A DNA stretch of 41,233 nucleotides from Lachnospiraceae bacterium UBA1766 (GCA_002314715.1 DCGY01000031.1:1-41233), one strand, 5' to 3'. Positions 16,730 to 25,774 are shown, counted from the stretch's first letter. Notes: generated by a model not told the origin, from the sequence alone. A program made the numbers and translations.

Positions 16730-16758
16730 TTGAATAATCTATATAGAAAGTTTATAAT
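16730..16758 (+). promoter_or_regulatory. Promoter at the head of the AT-rich cassette
   Basis: TTGAAT (16730-16735), 17 bases, TATAAT (16753-16758), 55 bases before the ATG at 16813. It has the same architecture as the promoter at 14974. It follows a terminator, so it probably drives the long co-directional cassette, in which genes mostly overlap or lie close together. Confidence 0.75.
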
Positions 16759-16812
16759 ATAAGAGTTAATGTGCGTAGATAGACAGATTGCCAATTAAAA
16801 TGGAAGAATGAT

Positions 16813-18999
16813 ATGAACCTTCATTTGCATATAACTAATCAAAAAGTAAAAAATTACATTGAAGTAATCTACCTAACACTTTTGTCTGTTTATATTTTTG
16901 TTGGGTCTATGAATACAACAATGTTTGAAATTGAATTTCCCTATGCTATATATTGGATTATTAGGGTAGGTGTGCTTTGTATCAACTTAGCGAAAATAGG
17001 CTTTCTAGGTAGAAGACGAAACTTCCAATGGATTGCGGCAGGTATTGTATCTGCTCTTTTTGGCATGGTTTGGGTTCATACCGGTTATGATCAAATACTG
17101 GATTTGGGGCTTTTCATGGTAGGTGCATATGGAATAGATTATCGTAAAATTCTTAAAGTGTGTTTTTGGATAGGTGTCTATGTTTTAATAGCTGCAGTGA
17201 TTGGAAGCTTTGTAGGACTAGCCAGGGATTTGGTACCAAGTGTTTGGCGCAATGGCGCTGAAATGATTCGACATAGCTATGGAATTATTTATCCGACTGA
17301 CTTTGCTGCTCATGTTTTTTTCTTATTGTTGATAGGTTGGGTGGTGTATGGTAGAGAACACGCTTTGCTGTTCATATTTTTTTGTGTGGGAGGCGTATAT
17401 TTAGTTTATTCGCGAAGCGGAGCTAGAAATAGCGCAGCGCAAATAGGTTTGTTATTCATTGTTAGCATTTACCTTATAACTACAGAACGAATTTCAGCGA
17501 AGTGGATATCTCAATTGGATTATGTAATAATCGGAATTATTCCTATGCTGGCAGTGTGTAGTTTGCTGATGAGTTGGAAGTTTGATGTAAATAATTCGTC
17601 AATGGTTTGGTTAGATGAAATTTTGTCTAATCGAATAGGACTTGGGAATAAAGCTCTCCAACGGTATGGAATAAGATGGTTTGGACAATTCTTTACTATG
17701 CAAGGTGCAGGAGGGGTTGATGAATTTCATTGGATTTATGGATATGATTTTGTGGATTCTTCTTTTGTGCTAATTCTTTTGCAGTATGGTGCTCTTGTAT
17801 GGTTTAGTATATTGTTATTGACTAGTGTAGGCGTTTACGTGGCATTGCAAGAGGGTCAGCGATATCTTGCGTACAGCTTGGTAATGGCAGGCACTCATAG
17901 TGTTATGGAACATCATTACATGGATATGGTATATAATGGCTTGTTCTTGGTTTTATTCGCTGAAATATCAAAAGAGAGAGTTGGTGAGGGGGTATCCGTT
18001 TGTAAACGGTGGATAGGATATGGTGCTTTTGTTTGTAGTGTGCTATTGTTGGGCCTAACAGAATGGGTTTACTCCCTTCGAACTTGTATTGCAAAGTGCG
18101 AGCAAATAGAAAGTTTTTTGGTAATCTTTTTTTATCTGGTGTTCATAGGGATTGTTTTGGGAAGTGGCTTATGGATTTATCAAATTACTAAAAGATCAAA
18201 AGGTACGGAGCATTGGAAATTGATAATTCCTACAGGAATGATATTGCTCCTTTTTTGGCTACTTAAGATATTTGCAAAAACTCCCACTGAAGTAGTTGAT
18301 ACCGCTATAGAAGATGAACGATTAGTATTGGAGAGTATGTTAGAAATTGATGAGTTAGAGGGAGTTTATGTAGATGATTATACGGAAATTTATCAAGGGA
18401 TATTTCCTCGGCTTGCTCGTTCGGTATATATGGGAAACGCAATGGCTGATTGGGAAAACCCGAGAGTTCTTGTGACCAGTTCGGCGAGCGAGAGAAGGCA
18501 ACTTGAAAGATATGGATATCTTTATACACAGATTTCAAAAATTCACGGGTTGTATACAAATAGTGATACGGCAATAAATCGATTAAGAGAGTTAGGATAT
18601 ACGGTGGGAAGTTATCAAACAAGACAATATTTGGATTTCTCAAGACAGAAATTGCCTTGCGATACAGAAGGTTTGCTTACTATGCATTCTTGCGGTACTA
18701 CAGACATCTACTTAGACATTGGTGAATGGTATGTAGGTACACGAAGACTAGAAATAAAAGCTGAAATATTAAATGATTTAGAGAATGCAACAGTTACTGT
18801 GGAAGTTTGGGCTATTCACCGGACGTGTAAGCTAGCTGAATATGAAGTGACAAAAGAGGAGTTGGTTTCTCAAAGAGGTGGGAAAGTTACGTTGGACATT
18901 GAACTGTGGTTTGATAGTGCAGATACGGAAGTTCGAATTGTTCTTGATGGTAATGCAGAGTTAAGGATATCTGAGATTAGTTGGTATCGGTTAGATTAG
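16813..18999 (+). CDS. Wzy-like polysaccharide polymerase with C-terminal soluble domain
   Basis: A 728-residue protein. Residues about 15-485 contain around a dozen hydrophobic segments with features seen in O-antigen/capsule polymerases: YGIIYPTDFAAHVFF (157-171), VYSRSGARN (198-206), a large loop with FFTMQGAGG (293-301) and YGYDFVDSSFVLILLQYG (309-326). Residues about 490-728 are a soluble region with VYVDDYTEIYQ (518-528), GLYTNSD (579-585) and a beta-rich end (ELRISEISWYRLD). The same two-part architecture occurs at 5037-7031. Most Wzy proteins end soon after the last membrane segment, so the extra 240 residues are unusual. If the N-terminus is cytoplasmic, side of the tail depends on the exact segment count. 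It is the first gene of the AT-rich cassette. The polymerase role is inferred. Confidence 0.7.
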   Translation: MNLHLHITNQKVKNYIEVIYLTLLSVYIFVGSMNTTMFEIEFPYAIYWIIRVGVLCINLAKIGFLGRRRNFQWIAAGIVSALFGMVWVHTGYDQILDLGLFMVGAYGIDYRKILKVCFWIGVYVLIAAVIGSFVGLARDLVPSVWRNGAEMIRHSYGIIYPTDFAAHVFFLLLIGWVVYGREHALLFIFFCVGGVYLVYSRSGARNSAAQIGLLFIVSIYLITTERISAKWISQLDYVIIGIIPMLAVCSLLMSWKFDVNNSSMVWLDEILSNRIGLGNKALQRYGIRWFGQFFTMQGAGGVDEFHWIYGYDFVDSSFVLILLQYGALVWFSILLLTSVGVYVALQEGQRYLAYSLVMAGTHSVMEHHYMDMVYNGLFLVLFAEISKERVGEGVSVCKRWIGYGAFVCSVLLLGLTEWVYSLRTCIAKCEQIESFLVIFFYLVFIGIVLGSGLWIYQITKRSKGTEHWKLIIPTGMILLLFWLLKIFAKTPTEVVDTAIEDERLVLESMLEIDELEGVYVDDYTEIYQGIFPRLARSVYMGNAMADWENPRVLVTSSASERRQLERYGYLYTQISKIHGLYTNSDTAINRLRELGYTVGSYQTRQYLDFSRQKLPCDTEGLLTMHSCGTTDIYLDIGEWYVGTRRLEIKAEILNDLENATVTVEVWAIHRTCKLAEYEVTKEELVSQRGGKVTLDIELWFDSADTEVRIVLDGNAELRISEISWYRLD

Positions 19000-19052
19000 T
19001 CGTTCAGTATTCGGATGAAAAGGGGTATTTACGGAAGAAGGGAGTAGTTTAT

Positions 19053-20093
19053 ATGCTATCGGCGTTAATTATGGCGGGTGGTCGAGGAACGAGATTCTGG
19101 CCTGCATCAACAGAGGAAAAGCCTAAGCAATTTTTGTCACTAACTTGTGAAAATACAATGATTCAGGAAACGGTTAGACGATTACTTCCTTTAATAGACA
19201 TCAAACATATATTTATTTGTACTGGTGTCAGATATAGGACGCTTTGTTTAGAACAACTCCCTGATTTGCCAGAAAAAAATATTATTGTAGAACCTGTTGG
19301 AAGAAATACCGCGCCATGTATTCTTCTTTCAACACTATATATAGACCAAGTCTACCCTGGTTCTAATATAGTTGTTCTTCCTTCAGATGCTATGGTATGC
19401 GATGAATCAGAGCAGTTAGCAGTTTTTAGGGATGCCAATGATTATATAAATGGGAAAAAGGGCATTATCACAGTCGGTATAACGCCTGATAGACCAGAGA
19501 CGGGGTATGGCTATATTAAATTCACAGACAAAAGTGAATTATCTGGTAAACATGATGTGAAAGTGGTAGATAGTTTTAAAGAAAAGCCTGATTGTAGAAC
19601 GGCAAATAAATATATAGAAGATGGTCACTACCTATGGAATGCAGGAATTTTTATGTTTAGTACTGACTTTATGAAATCTCAGTATGAATTATATGCAAAA
19701 GATACTTTTGACATTTTGACATCACTTCCTAAGATTGATGAACCTACGTATTTGTCGGAATTGGGAATGAAATATGAAATGTGTGAACCTATTTCTGTTG
19801 ATTTCGCAATTATGGAGAAAACAGATAAACTTTTTGTTATCCCGGCTAATTTGGGGTGGGATGATGTTGGATCATGGCAAGCTTTGAGAAGATATCTTAA
19901 ACAAGATAATGCTGGTAATATAATAAAAGGTAATGTTGTTATCAATAATTCACGCAATAATACTATTTTTGCGACAACAAAACCGGTTATTCTTATGGAT
20001 ATCGATAATCTATTCGTTATTGAAACCGAAGAAAGAATTGTTGTAGGAAAAAAAGAATCGTTGATAAACGTCCATGAGTTAGGAAAAAAGTAA
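19053..20093 (+). CDS. Mannose-1-phosphate guanylyltransferase, monofunctional
   Basis: Makes GDP-mannose from mannose-1-P and GTP. It shows ALIMAGGRGTRFWPAS (4-19) followed by KPKQFLSL, the EPVGRNTAPC segment, FKEKPD and LWNAGIFMF, all typical of the GMP family. Residues end soon after VGKKESLINVHELGKK, so the cupin isomerase domain seen in the protein at 9673 is absent; 346 residues matches the short GMP class. The start at 19053 is chosen because AGAAGGGAG lies 7-9 bases upstream and the sequence then begins at the nucleotide-binding motif; a longer frame from 18981 overlaps the previous gene and lacks support. It is AT-rich like its neighbours, so it came with the cassette and duplicates a function already present in the flank. 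Confidence 0.9.
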   Translation: MLSALIMAGGRGTRFWPASTEEKPKQFLSLTCENTMIQETVRRLLPLIDIKHIFICTGVRYRTLCLEQLPDLPEKNIIVEPVGRNTAPCILLSTLYIDQVYPGSNIVVLPSDAMVCDESEQLAVFRDANDYINGKKGIITVGITPDRPETGYGYIKFTDKSELSGKHDVKVVDSFKEKPDCRTANKYIEDGHYLWNAGIFMFSTDFMKSQYELYAKDTFDILTSLPKIDEPTYLSELGMKYEMCEPISVDFAIMEKTDKLFVIPANLGWDDVGSWQALRRYLKQDNAGNIIKGNVVINNSRNNTIFATTKPVILMDIDNLFVIETEERIVVGKKESLINVHELGKK

Positions 20094-20121
20094 CGTAGTA
20101 TTAATGAAAAAAGGAGATTTG

Positions 20122-21282
20122 ATGAAGTTTTTAGATGATACTTTGAATCAAAACTACAACATGAAAAGAATTTTACATATTTCAAAATATTATTATCCTT
20201 TTAGAGGTGGTACTGAACAAATAGCCCAGGATTGCGTAAACGCATTTGGAGAGGATTTTGCACAACAAGTGATTTGCTTTAACCATGAAAATGGAAATAA
20301 AGAGGATTATGTTGAGGGGATAAAAATTATCAGATGTGGATGTTTTGCGAAGATTGCATCACAGTCACTATCGTTATCTTATGAAAAAAAATTGCGAAAT
20401 GTTATGAAAGATTTTAAACCCGATGTGGTTGTTTTTCATTATCCCAATCCTTTTGTTGCTTCTATTTTGCTTCGAGTGATACCAGAATCATGTAGTTTAG
20501 TTATCTATTGGCATCTGGATATTGTAAAGCAAAAAATACTAGGAAAATTGTTTTGGGGTCAAAATAGAAAACTTATTAGAAGAGCTAATCAAATAATTGC
20601 AACTAGTCCAAATTATGTTGAGGGCAGTGCTTGGCTGTTGAAGGCAAAGGATAAGTGTATTGTGGTGCCCAATTGTATTAATGAAGAGAGATTGCAAGAA
20701 ACTCAAGAATCAAAAACATTGGCACAGAGAATTAAAACAAATAATGAGGGTAAGATTATTTGTTTAGCAGTTGGCAGACATACAGAATATAAAGGGTTCA
20801 AGTACTTGATTCAAGCAAGCAAATTACTGGACGATAGATTTCGGATTTTTATCATTGGAAAGGGTGAATTAGCTGAGGAACTGAAAAAAGAATCAGAAGG
20901 AGATAGTAAGATTTGTTTCCTTGGAGTTGTTTCTGACGATGAGTTGAAAGCCTATCTTTCTGCGATGGATATATACTGTTTTCCATCAATAACAAAGAAT
21001 GAAGCTTTTGGTTTAGCTTTGGCAGAAGGTATGTATTTTGGAAAGCCGGCAGTTACATTTAATATTCCAGGTTCAGGCGTTAATTATGTAAGTGTCCATG
21101 GTATAACAGGCATTGAAGTTGAGAATAGGAATGTCGAAAAGTATGCAGATGCGTTGGTATTATTGGCTGATAATGCTGAGTTAAGGAATGATTATGGAGA
21201 GGCTGGGAAAAGGAGAGTTGTTGAAAATTTCTTAAATAGCCAATTTAGAGAAAATATAAGGAATAGAATTACATGCATATAG
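20122..21282 (+). CDS. Glycosyltransferase family 4
   Basis: A GT-B retaining glycosyltransferase of about 386 residues. The N-terminal domain has YYYPFRGGTEQIAQD, the glycine-rich acceptor-side loop. The C-terminal domain has VGRHTEYKGFKYLI, IIGKGELAEELK and NEAFGLALAEGMYFGKP, which contains the E-x7-E motif used for nucleotide-sugar binding. The start at 20122 is preferred over ATG 20104 because AAAAAAGGAG lies 5-6 bases upstream; ATG at 20161 is another option that opens directly on the first strand (MKRILHIS). Its 3' end overlaps the next gene by 10 bases. The GDP-mannose enzyme immediately upstream makes mannosyl transfer a reasonable guess, nothing more. Confidence 0.9.
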   Translation: MKFLDDTLNQNYNMKRILHISKYYYPFRGGTEQIAQDCVNAFGEDFAQQVICFNHENGNKEDYVEGIKIIRCGCFAKIASQSLSLSYEKKLRNVMKDFKPDVVVFHYPNPFVASILLRVIPESCSLVIYWHLDIVKQKILGKLFWGQNRKLIRRANQIIATSPNYVEGSAWLLKAKDKCIVVPNCINEERLQETQESKTLAQRIKTNNEGKIICLAVGRHTEYKGFKYLIQASKLLDDRFRIFIIGKGELAEELKKESEGDSKICFLGVVSDDELKAYLSAMDIYCFPSITKNEAFGLALAEGMYFGKPAVTFNIPGSGVNYVSVHGITGIEVENRNVEKYADALVLLADNAELRNDYGEAGKRRVVENFLNSQFRENIRNRITCI

Positions 21283-22298
21283 CAATAATAGCAAATAATT
21301 ACGGTGAAAATTACGATGGTATAGGCGCGTTTTCAAAAGTAGTGACCTCTTTGTTTACGGATAAAGTTACTTTTGATGTTTTTACGTCCAAATGTAACGA
21401 AAAAGAGTCAAAGGTAAAGCGTATTACAACATTAGGAATGACTAGATTGATAATAATGTGTACAAAACGTATAAGTGACTATAAAGCAATTTTGCTAGAA
21501 TATCCGTTTGTGGAGTGGAATCCTCTTATAATTTTTGCTTTTAGTCGTCTTGCAAAAGAAGCGAAGCTTAAAAATATTAAATTGTATTTATCAATACATG
21601 AATATGCTAGGGTAAATAAATTAAGACAGATGGTTATACGGAGCCTTGTCCGAAAAAGTGATTTGGTATTCGTTTCGAATACACAAATGAAACATGATCT
21701 TCAGCCTATTAATTCAAGAATAGTTCTTCGTGGTATTCCGACAAACATTTATGGAGAAGCCACCAAAAAAAGTGTCGATTCCTTGCGTAAATATGTTTTT
21801 TTTGGACTTATAAATGGAACTAAGGCATTTGAAGAAATGCTTGAGGGATGGGATAGGTTTAACACAGATGGAACTAATATATTGTATGTTTTGTCTAGTT
21901 CTAATTTAACTGGAATAGAGAGGCATAAAGAAGTGATTTATATCAAAAACGCTGATAACAGTACTATTTTTAAATATATGAATGGAAGCATGTTTTCGCT
22001 GTTGCCAATTAAACCATTGATAGATGAAAAAAATGCTACTTTTAAAACAGGGGCAATAGCTGGTTGCATTTGTATTGGAAAGTTTTGTGATTCGTATAAA
22101 AATGAGGATTTTATTCTTAATATGCAAAACTATACTTCTGAAGATTTCTATCGAGTATTATGTGATTCAAAAAAAATAGAATATAAGAAGGCTTGTGAAA
22201 TGAGTGAGAAGTCATTGCTTTTTGGTGAAGCATTCAATCCGCGTCATATTGCAAGAATTATCGAGAATGTTATTTTGGAAGGGAATGTTATTGTATGA
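21273..22298 (+). CDS. Divergent GT-B glycosyltransferase
   Basis: A 341-residue protein whose opening (MHIAIIANNYGENYDGIGAF) looks like a GT4 N-terminal domain. A typical middle strand/helix pattern follows (YKAILLEYPFVEWNPLIIFA, YLSIHEYARV). The usual C-terminal E-x7-E motif is not evident: the corresponding region reads IDEKNATFKTGAIAG, so it is either a distant family member or uses a different donor-binding geometry. It overlaps its neighbours on both sides (10 bases upstream, 4 downstream, ATGA), which indicates tight co-translation with the two flanking GT4 enzymes. Specificity unknown. Confidence 0.7.
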   Translation: MHIAIIANNYGENYDGIGAFSKVVTSLFTDKVTFDVFTSKCNEKESKVKRITTLGMTRLIIMCTKRISDYKAILLEYPFVEWNPLIIFAFSRLAKEAKLKNIKLYLSIHEYARVNKLRQMVIRSLVRKSDLVFVSNTQMKHDLQPINSRIVLRGIPTNIYGEATKKSVDSLRKYVFFGLINGTKAFEEMLEGWDRFNTDGTNILYVLSSSNLTGIERHKEVIYIKNADNSTIFKYMNGSMFSLLPIKPLIDEKNATFKTGAIAGCICIGKFCDSYKNEDFILNMQNYTSEDFYRVLCDSKKIEYKKACEMSEKSLLFGEAFNPRHIARIIENVILEGNVIV

Positions 22299-23407
22299 AC
22301 ATAGGAATAGATGCTAGATCATTGGTCGAAAAAAAAGTGGGATTTGGATATTTTTTGACGAATATGTTAGAAGAAATGTTACAGATGGATACGCTTAATA
22401 CGTATTATTTTTTTTCTGATAGAGAAATAGTATTTGACTTTCATAAATACAAAAATGTTAAAACAGTACAATACAAGGATTCCTTTTTTTTTCCGAAAAG
22501 TTTCTATTACTATTTCAGGTTGGCTGGGTTTATTAAAAAAAGTGGAATAAAGCTTGATGTGTTTTGGGGTACGATGCATTTAATGCCCAAAGGATTCGAT
22601 AGTACGGTCAAAAAAGTGTTAACTATACACGATTTTACGCATCGAAAATTTCCTAAATCTACAACAAAGTTTAATTTATTGGTCTCTAAATTATTTTTTG
22701 GACCATCGCTTGTAAATTCTGATGAAGTGGTATGCATCTCAAACAATACAAAGCAGGAGTTATTATTTTATTATCCTAATGAGTGTAAAAATAAAAGAGT
22801 TTCGGTGATTTATGAAGGTGGGTACTCAAAAAAAGAAATAGACAAGCTATCTTATAATGAAGAACTTATTCGAAAAGAAATACTTGATATTAAACATCAA
22901 AAATATTTATTGTTTGTCGGGACAATAGAACCAAGAAAAAATATTTCTCTGTTAATTGAAGCAGCGCCCAAACTCTCTGATGTAGTGAAAATTGTTGTAT
23001 GTGGTAAAATTGGATGGGAGAAAGAAGAACTTGTCGCAAAGATGAAATCGACTAGTGATATATTTTATTTTGATTACATAACTCAAAATGAAAAAATTTT
23101 TTTGATGAAGAATGCCTTTTGTCAGGTACAACCTTCTTTATATGAGGGATTTGGTTTGCCAGTTGTAGAAAGTATGCAAGCAGGATCTATCGTTATGGTT
23201 GCTAATAATTCATCGTTAAAAGAAATTGTGGAAATGGAAGAATTGCGCTTTGAAACAAATGACGTTAATGATTTCTGCTTAAAAATTAAGAATTTATTGG
23301 ACAAAACAAAGTACGAAGATGCTATAAGATATTGTGGTAAAAGAGGAGCTTTTTTTGATTGGCATAAAGCTGCACAAAATTATGGATCATTATTTGTTGA
23401 GGGATGA
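22295..23407 (+). CDS. Glycosyltransferase family 4
   Basis: A GT-B enzyme of 370 residues. The N-terminus MNIGIDARSLVEKKVGFGYF is the pattern of mannosyl/rhamnosyl GT4 proteins (IDAR, then a glycine-rich loop). Further motifs are VWGTMHLMP, LTIHDFTHRKFP, VGTIEPRKNISLLIEA and PSLYEGFGLPVVESMQAG, the last with a clear E-x7-E. The ATG overlaps the stop of the preceding gene by four bases. Enzymes of this subgroup often use GDP-mannose or dTDP-rhamnose; the window itself supplies GDP-mannose genes. Confidence 0.92.
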   Translation: MNIGIDARSLVEKKVGFGYFLTNMLEEMLQMDTLNTYYFFSDREIVFDFHKYKNVKTVQYKDSFFFPKSFYYYFRLAGFIKKSGIKLDVFWGTMHLMPKGFDSTVKKVLTIHDFTHRKFPKSTTKFNLLVSKLFFGPSLVNSDEVVCISNNTKQELLFYYPNECKNKRVSVIYEGGYSKKEIDKLSYNEELIRKEILDIKHQKYLLFVGTIEPRKNISLLIEAAPKLSDVVKIVVCGKIGWEKEELVAKMKSTSDIFYFDYITQNEKIFLMKNAFCQVQPSLYEGFGLPVVESMQAGSIVMVANNSSLKEIVEMEELRFETNDVNDFCLKIKNLLDKTKYEDAIRYCGKRGAFFDWHKAAQNYGSLFVEG

Positions 23408-24699
23408 TTGACATGCAAAGGAGACTTAAATTATCTAAAGAGAAAGCACTAGCGTTCATTTATCCGTGGAGAGACTCGTTGGGATTTCTTTTGTCAGGAA
23501 CACCAATCAGGATTGGGGAGATTTTTTTGGCGATATTGATTCCGAATGCATTTATTGGCAAAAAAATTAAAAAAGCAGAATTGCCCATTGTTTTGTTGCT
23601 ATTATTAAATTTGATTTTAAGTGTTATCGGAATAATAATTCATTCGTCTAGTATTGATAAGGGGTTTGCGTATAAATATATTTTTAGAAATTTTTTTTAT
23701 TGTTTTGTTATGTTGGGATTTCTTAAAACAAAATTACAGATCACTGAAAAAGATATTGATAAACTGATGAATTATATCACTAAATTAGAATTTTTAATGT
23801 TGGTTTTAGTGGAATTCACAGGAATTCATTTTTCAATTAATGGAATATTGAGTTACAGCGATATAATACAAAGTGGACAGTACATAATGATTGGTCCAAT
23901 TAAAATTGTTCGTTTTATGGGCACTGCAAGTGAAGCGGGCTATTTAATATCGATTATTTTACCGCCTTTTTATTATTATATTAACAAGTTTATTGTAGAA
24001 AAGTTTAAAGATAATAAAAAATGCATTATTAACATTGCCATATTATCGATATGTATTTTATTTACTAATTCTAGTGCAATATATCTTATCGCAGCGTGTA
24101 TTGTCCTTTTTTCTATATTAGGTCACTTGGATAAGAGTAAAACCAGATATTTTATTTTGTTTTTATGTTTGTTATTTTTTGTTTCTAGCCCAATGTTGAT
24201 AAAATACGGCGAAGTTTTCAATAGTACGGTTGTTAATAAATTCAATAGCTTTTTGGGGAGAACAGCAGAATTTGACTGGTCTTCTACGGATAGAAGGCTA
24301 CACTATAACAGTGCGTGGAATATGTTCTGTAAAAGCGGATGGATAGATCAATTATTCGGCAACGGAACCGGAGCTTACTATCAACACCAGTATACTGATA
24401 GTTCTTTATTGACGAATGGTGTTGAAGAGGCATATAATCTTTACTTATCAACATTAACTGATAGAGGGGTTATTGGATTAATAATTTTAATTAGCGTGAT
24501 TGTATTTCTTTACAAAAATACAATTAAAAAAGATTTATATTCTACCACGCTTTTTTCTGGCGTAGTGGTACAGTGCATTCACTGGATGCTAACGGGGAAC
24601 ATGTGGTTATATTTTTTTTGGATCAATATTATTTTGCTGATTTCTTATCGTAGGAATAAAGCGATTATCGAAGTTGGATTGAAAAAAAATAGTATATAA
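23404..24699 (+). CDS. wzy: O-antigen/capsule polymerase (Wzy/O-ligase family)
   Basis: A 431-residue integral membrane protein with about 10-12 hydrophobic segments. A large loop around residues 275-345 carries STDRRLHYNSAW, LFGNGTGAYYQHQ and EEAYNLYLSTLTDRG, matching the pattern of the catalytic extracytoplasmic loop in Wzy and WaaL-type proteins (an Arg-containing start, G-x-G, then N-x-Y-L and a G). It likely joins flipped repeat units on the outer face of the membrane. The first ATG (23404) overlaps the previous stop, but its only Shine-Dalgarno-like sequence (GAGGG) is too close; ATG 23413 is better spaced and may be the true start. It is the most canonical of three polymerase-like proteins in the window. 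Confidence 0.8.
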   Translation: MIDMQRRLKLSKEKALAFIYPWRDSLGFLLSGTPIRIGEIFLAILIPNAFIGKKIKKAELPIVLLLLLNLILSVIGIIIHSSSIDKGFAYKYIFRNFFYCFVMLGFLKTKLQITEKDIDKLMNYITKLEFLMLVLVEFTGIHFSINGILSYSDIIQSGQYIMIGPIKIVRFMGTASEAGYLISIILPPFYYYINKFIVEKFKDNKKCIINIAILSICILFTNSSAIYLIAACIVLFSILGHLDKSKTRYFILFLCLLFFVSSPMLIKYGEVFNSTVVNKFNSFLGRTAEFDWSSTDRRLHYNSAWNMFCKSGWIDQLFGNGTGAYYQHQYTDSSLLTNGVEEAYNLYLSTLTDRGVIGLIILISVIVFLYKNTIKKDLYSTTLFSGVVVQCIHWMLTGNMWLYFFWINIILLISYRRNKAIIEVGLKKNSI

Positions 24700-24704
24700 C
24701 ATTT

Positions 24705-24721
24705 ACTATCAGTGATAGAGT
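24705..24721 (+). promoter_or_regulatory. Palindrome resembling a Tet operator
   Basis: CTATCA (24706-24711) and TGATAG (24713-24718) form a perfect inverted repeat around a single G. The stretch CTATCAGTGATAGAG (24706-24720) is identical to 15 bases of the known tetO2 operator. It lies 6 bases after the wzy stop and 40 before the next ATG. No TetR-family gene is in the window, so it may be chance or a small hairpin. Confidence 0.3.
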
Positions 24722-24760
24722 ACTGTTTGTTGTAAACTAGTATTAAGGAGGCAATGCAAA

Positions 24761-25774
24761 ATGACAGAGTGTTATCCATTTTTAATTCCGACATTGTGTA
24801 GATATGAGCATTTCAAAGAATTGATTGAATCGCTGCAACAAAGTGATTATATTAAATTCATTGATTTGTTTATTGCGCTAGATTATCCCAAAAATGAAAC
24901 TCATATAGATGGTTATAATAAAATAAAAGAGTATATTGAAAAAGGTTTAGAAGGTTTTCATAAAGTCAAAGTGTTTTATAGAAAGACTAACTATGGACCA
25001 TGCAAAAATTACTTGGATGCGGTCGATTATATATTTGAGAGATATGACAATTTGATTCTTTCGGAAGATGACAATATTTTCTCGCCAGCCTTTTTGAAAT
25101 TTATTATCGATGGATTCATTAAGTACAAAGATGAACCTAGAGTGATAGGGATATGTGGGTTTTCGCATCCTGCGAACTGGAAAAATGATGGGTTTGATTG
25201 CTTATATTCATCAACAAATATTAGCGCATGGGGCTATGGAATTTGGAAAAATAAAATGTGTATTCCTAGTAATAAAAGACAATATATTGAGAACGTTTTG
25301 AAAGATAAAAAAAAGACTAGGAAAATCAGATGTTGTAGTAAATTTATATATTATAATTTAGTTTCTAGTTTTGGTAAGGAAGAAGATGAAATCGGCGGAG
25401 ATACAGCCGCATGCATAGCGATGATAGTCGAAGACAAGGTATGTGTGTTGCCTAGAATTTCCCTAGTGAGAAATATGGGGTGGGACGGTTCGGGAGTTAA
25501 TTGTGTTAATATTAACCTTGAAAAATTTCCAAACTACTCTCAATTACCTATTTACGAGGAAGATTGTTATCCGTTTACGATTTCGGATGATCTTTCTATG
25601 AATGAAGACAACATGAAGGCAATTGATGATTTATATCTTCCAATATACTTTCCTTCAAAGATTAGAATTTTGGCGTTGGATTTTTTGACTATAGTTTATC
25701 GTATACTGGGATACAAAAAAAGTATGATATTAAGAAAAATTGTAGTCAATTTAAAAAGGAGATTTTTAAAATGA
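24761..25774 (+). CDS. GT-A type glycosyltransferase
   Basis: A 337-residue soluble protein. The N-terminus (MTECYPFLIPTLCRYEHFKE) is the first Rossmann-like strand of a GT-A fold, followed by YRKTNYGPCKNYLDAV and LILSEDDNIFSPAFLKF. The SEDDN (101-105) is in the position of the DxD metal-binding motif in GT2 and GNT-I-like enzymes. A later WGYGIWKNKM and GGDTAACIAM region would form the acceptor side. The start is supported by an AAGGAGG site about 8 bases upstream. The 3' end overlaps the next gene (ATGA). It resembles the GT2/GNT-I superfamily; donor and linkage are unknown. Confidence 0.8.
   Translation: MTECYPFLIPTLCRYEHFKELIESLQQSDYIKFIDLFIALDYPKNETHIDGYNKIKEYIEKGLEGFHKVKVFYRKTNYGPCKNYLDAVDYIFERYDNLILSEDDNIFSPAFLKFIIDGFIKYKDEPRVIGICGFSHPANWKNDGFDCLYSSTNISAWGYGIWKNKMCIPSNKRQYIENVLKDKKKTRKIRCCSKFIYYNLVSSFGKEEDEIGGDTAACIAMIVEDKVCVLPRISLVRNMGWDGSGVNCVNINLEKFPNYSQLPIYEEDCYPFTISDDLSMNEDNMKAIDDLYLPIYFPSKIRILALDFLTIVYRILGYKKSMILRKIVVNLKRRFLK

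Larger units (their letters stand above)
16493..16812 (+). other. 320-base gap between the initiating transferase and the AT-rich cassette
   Basis: It contains a strong terminator at its left end and a consensus-like promoter at its right end. Between them, a 13-codon frame (16603-16644, MTKGMILILAISV) has an AAAGGAG 11 bases upstream; it could be a leader peptide or a remnant and is not called as a gene. Base composition becomes AT-rich inside this gap, so it probably contains the left cassette junction. Confidence 0.6.
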
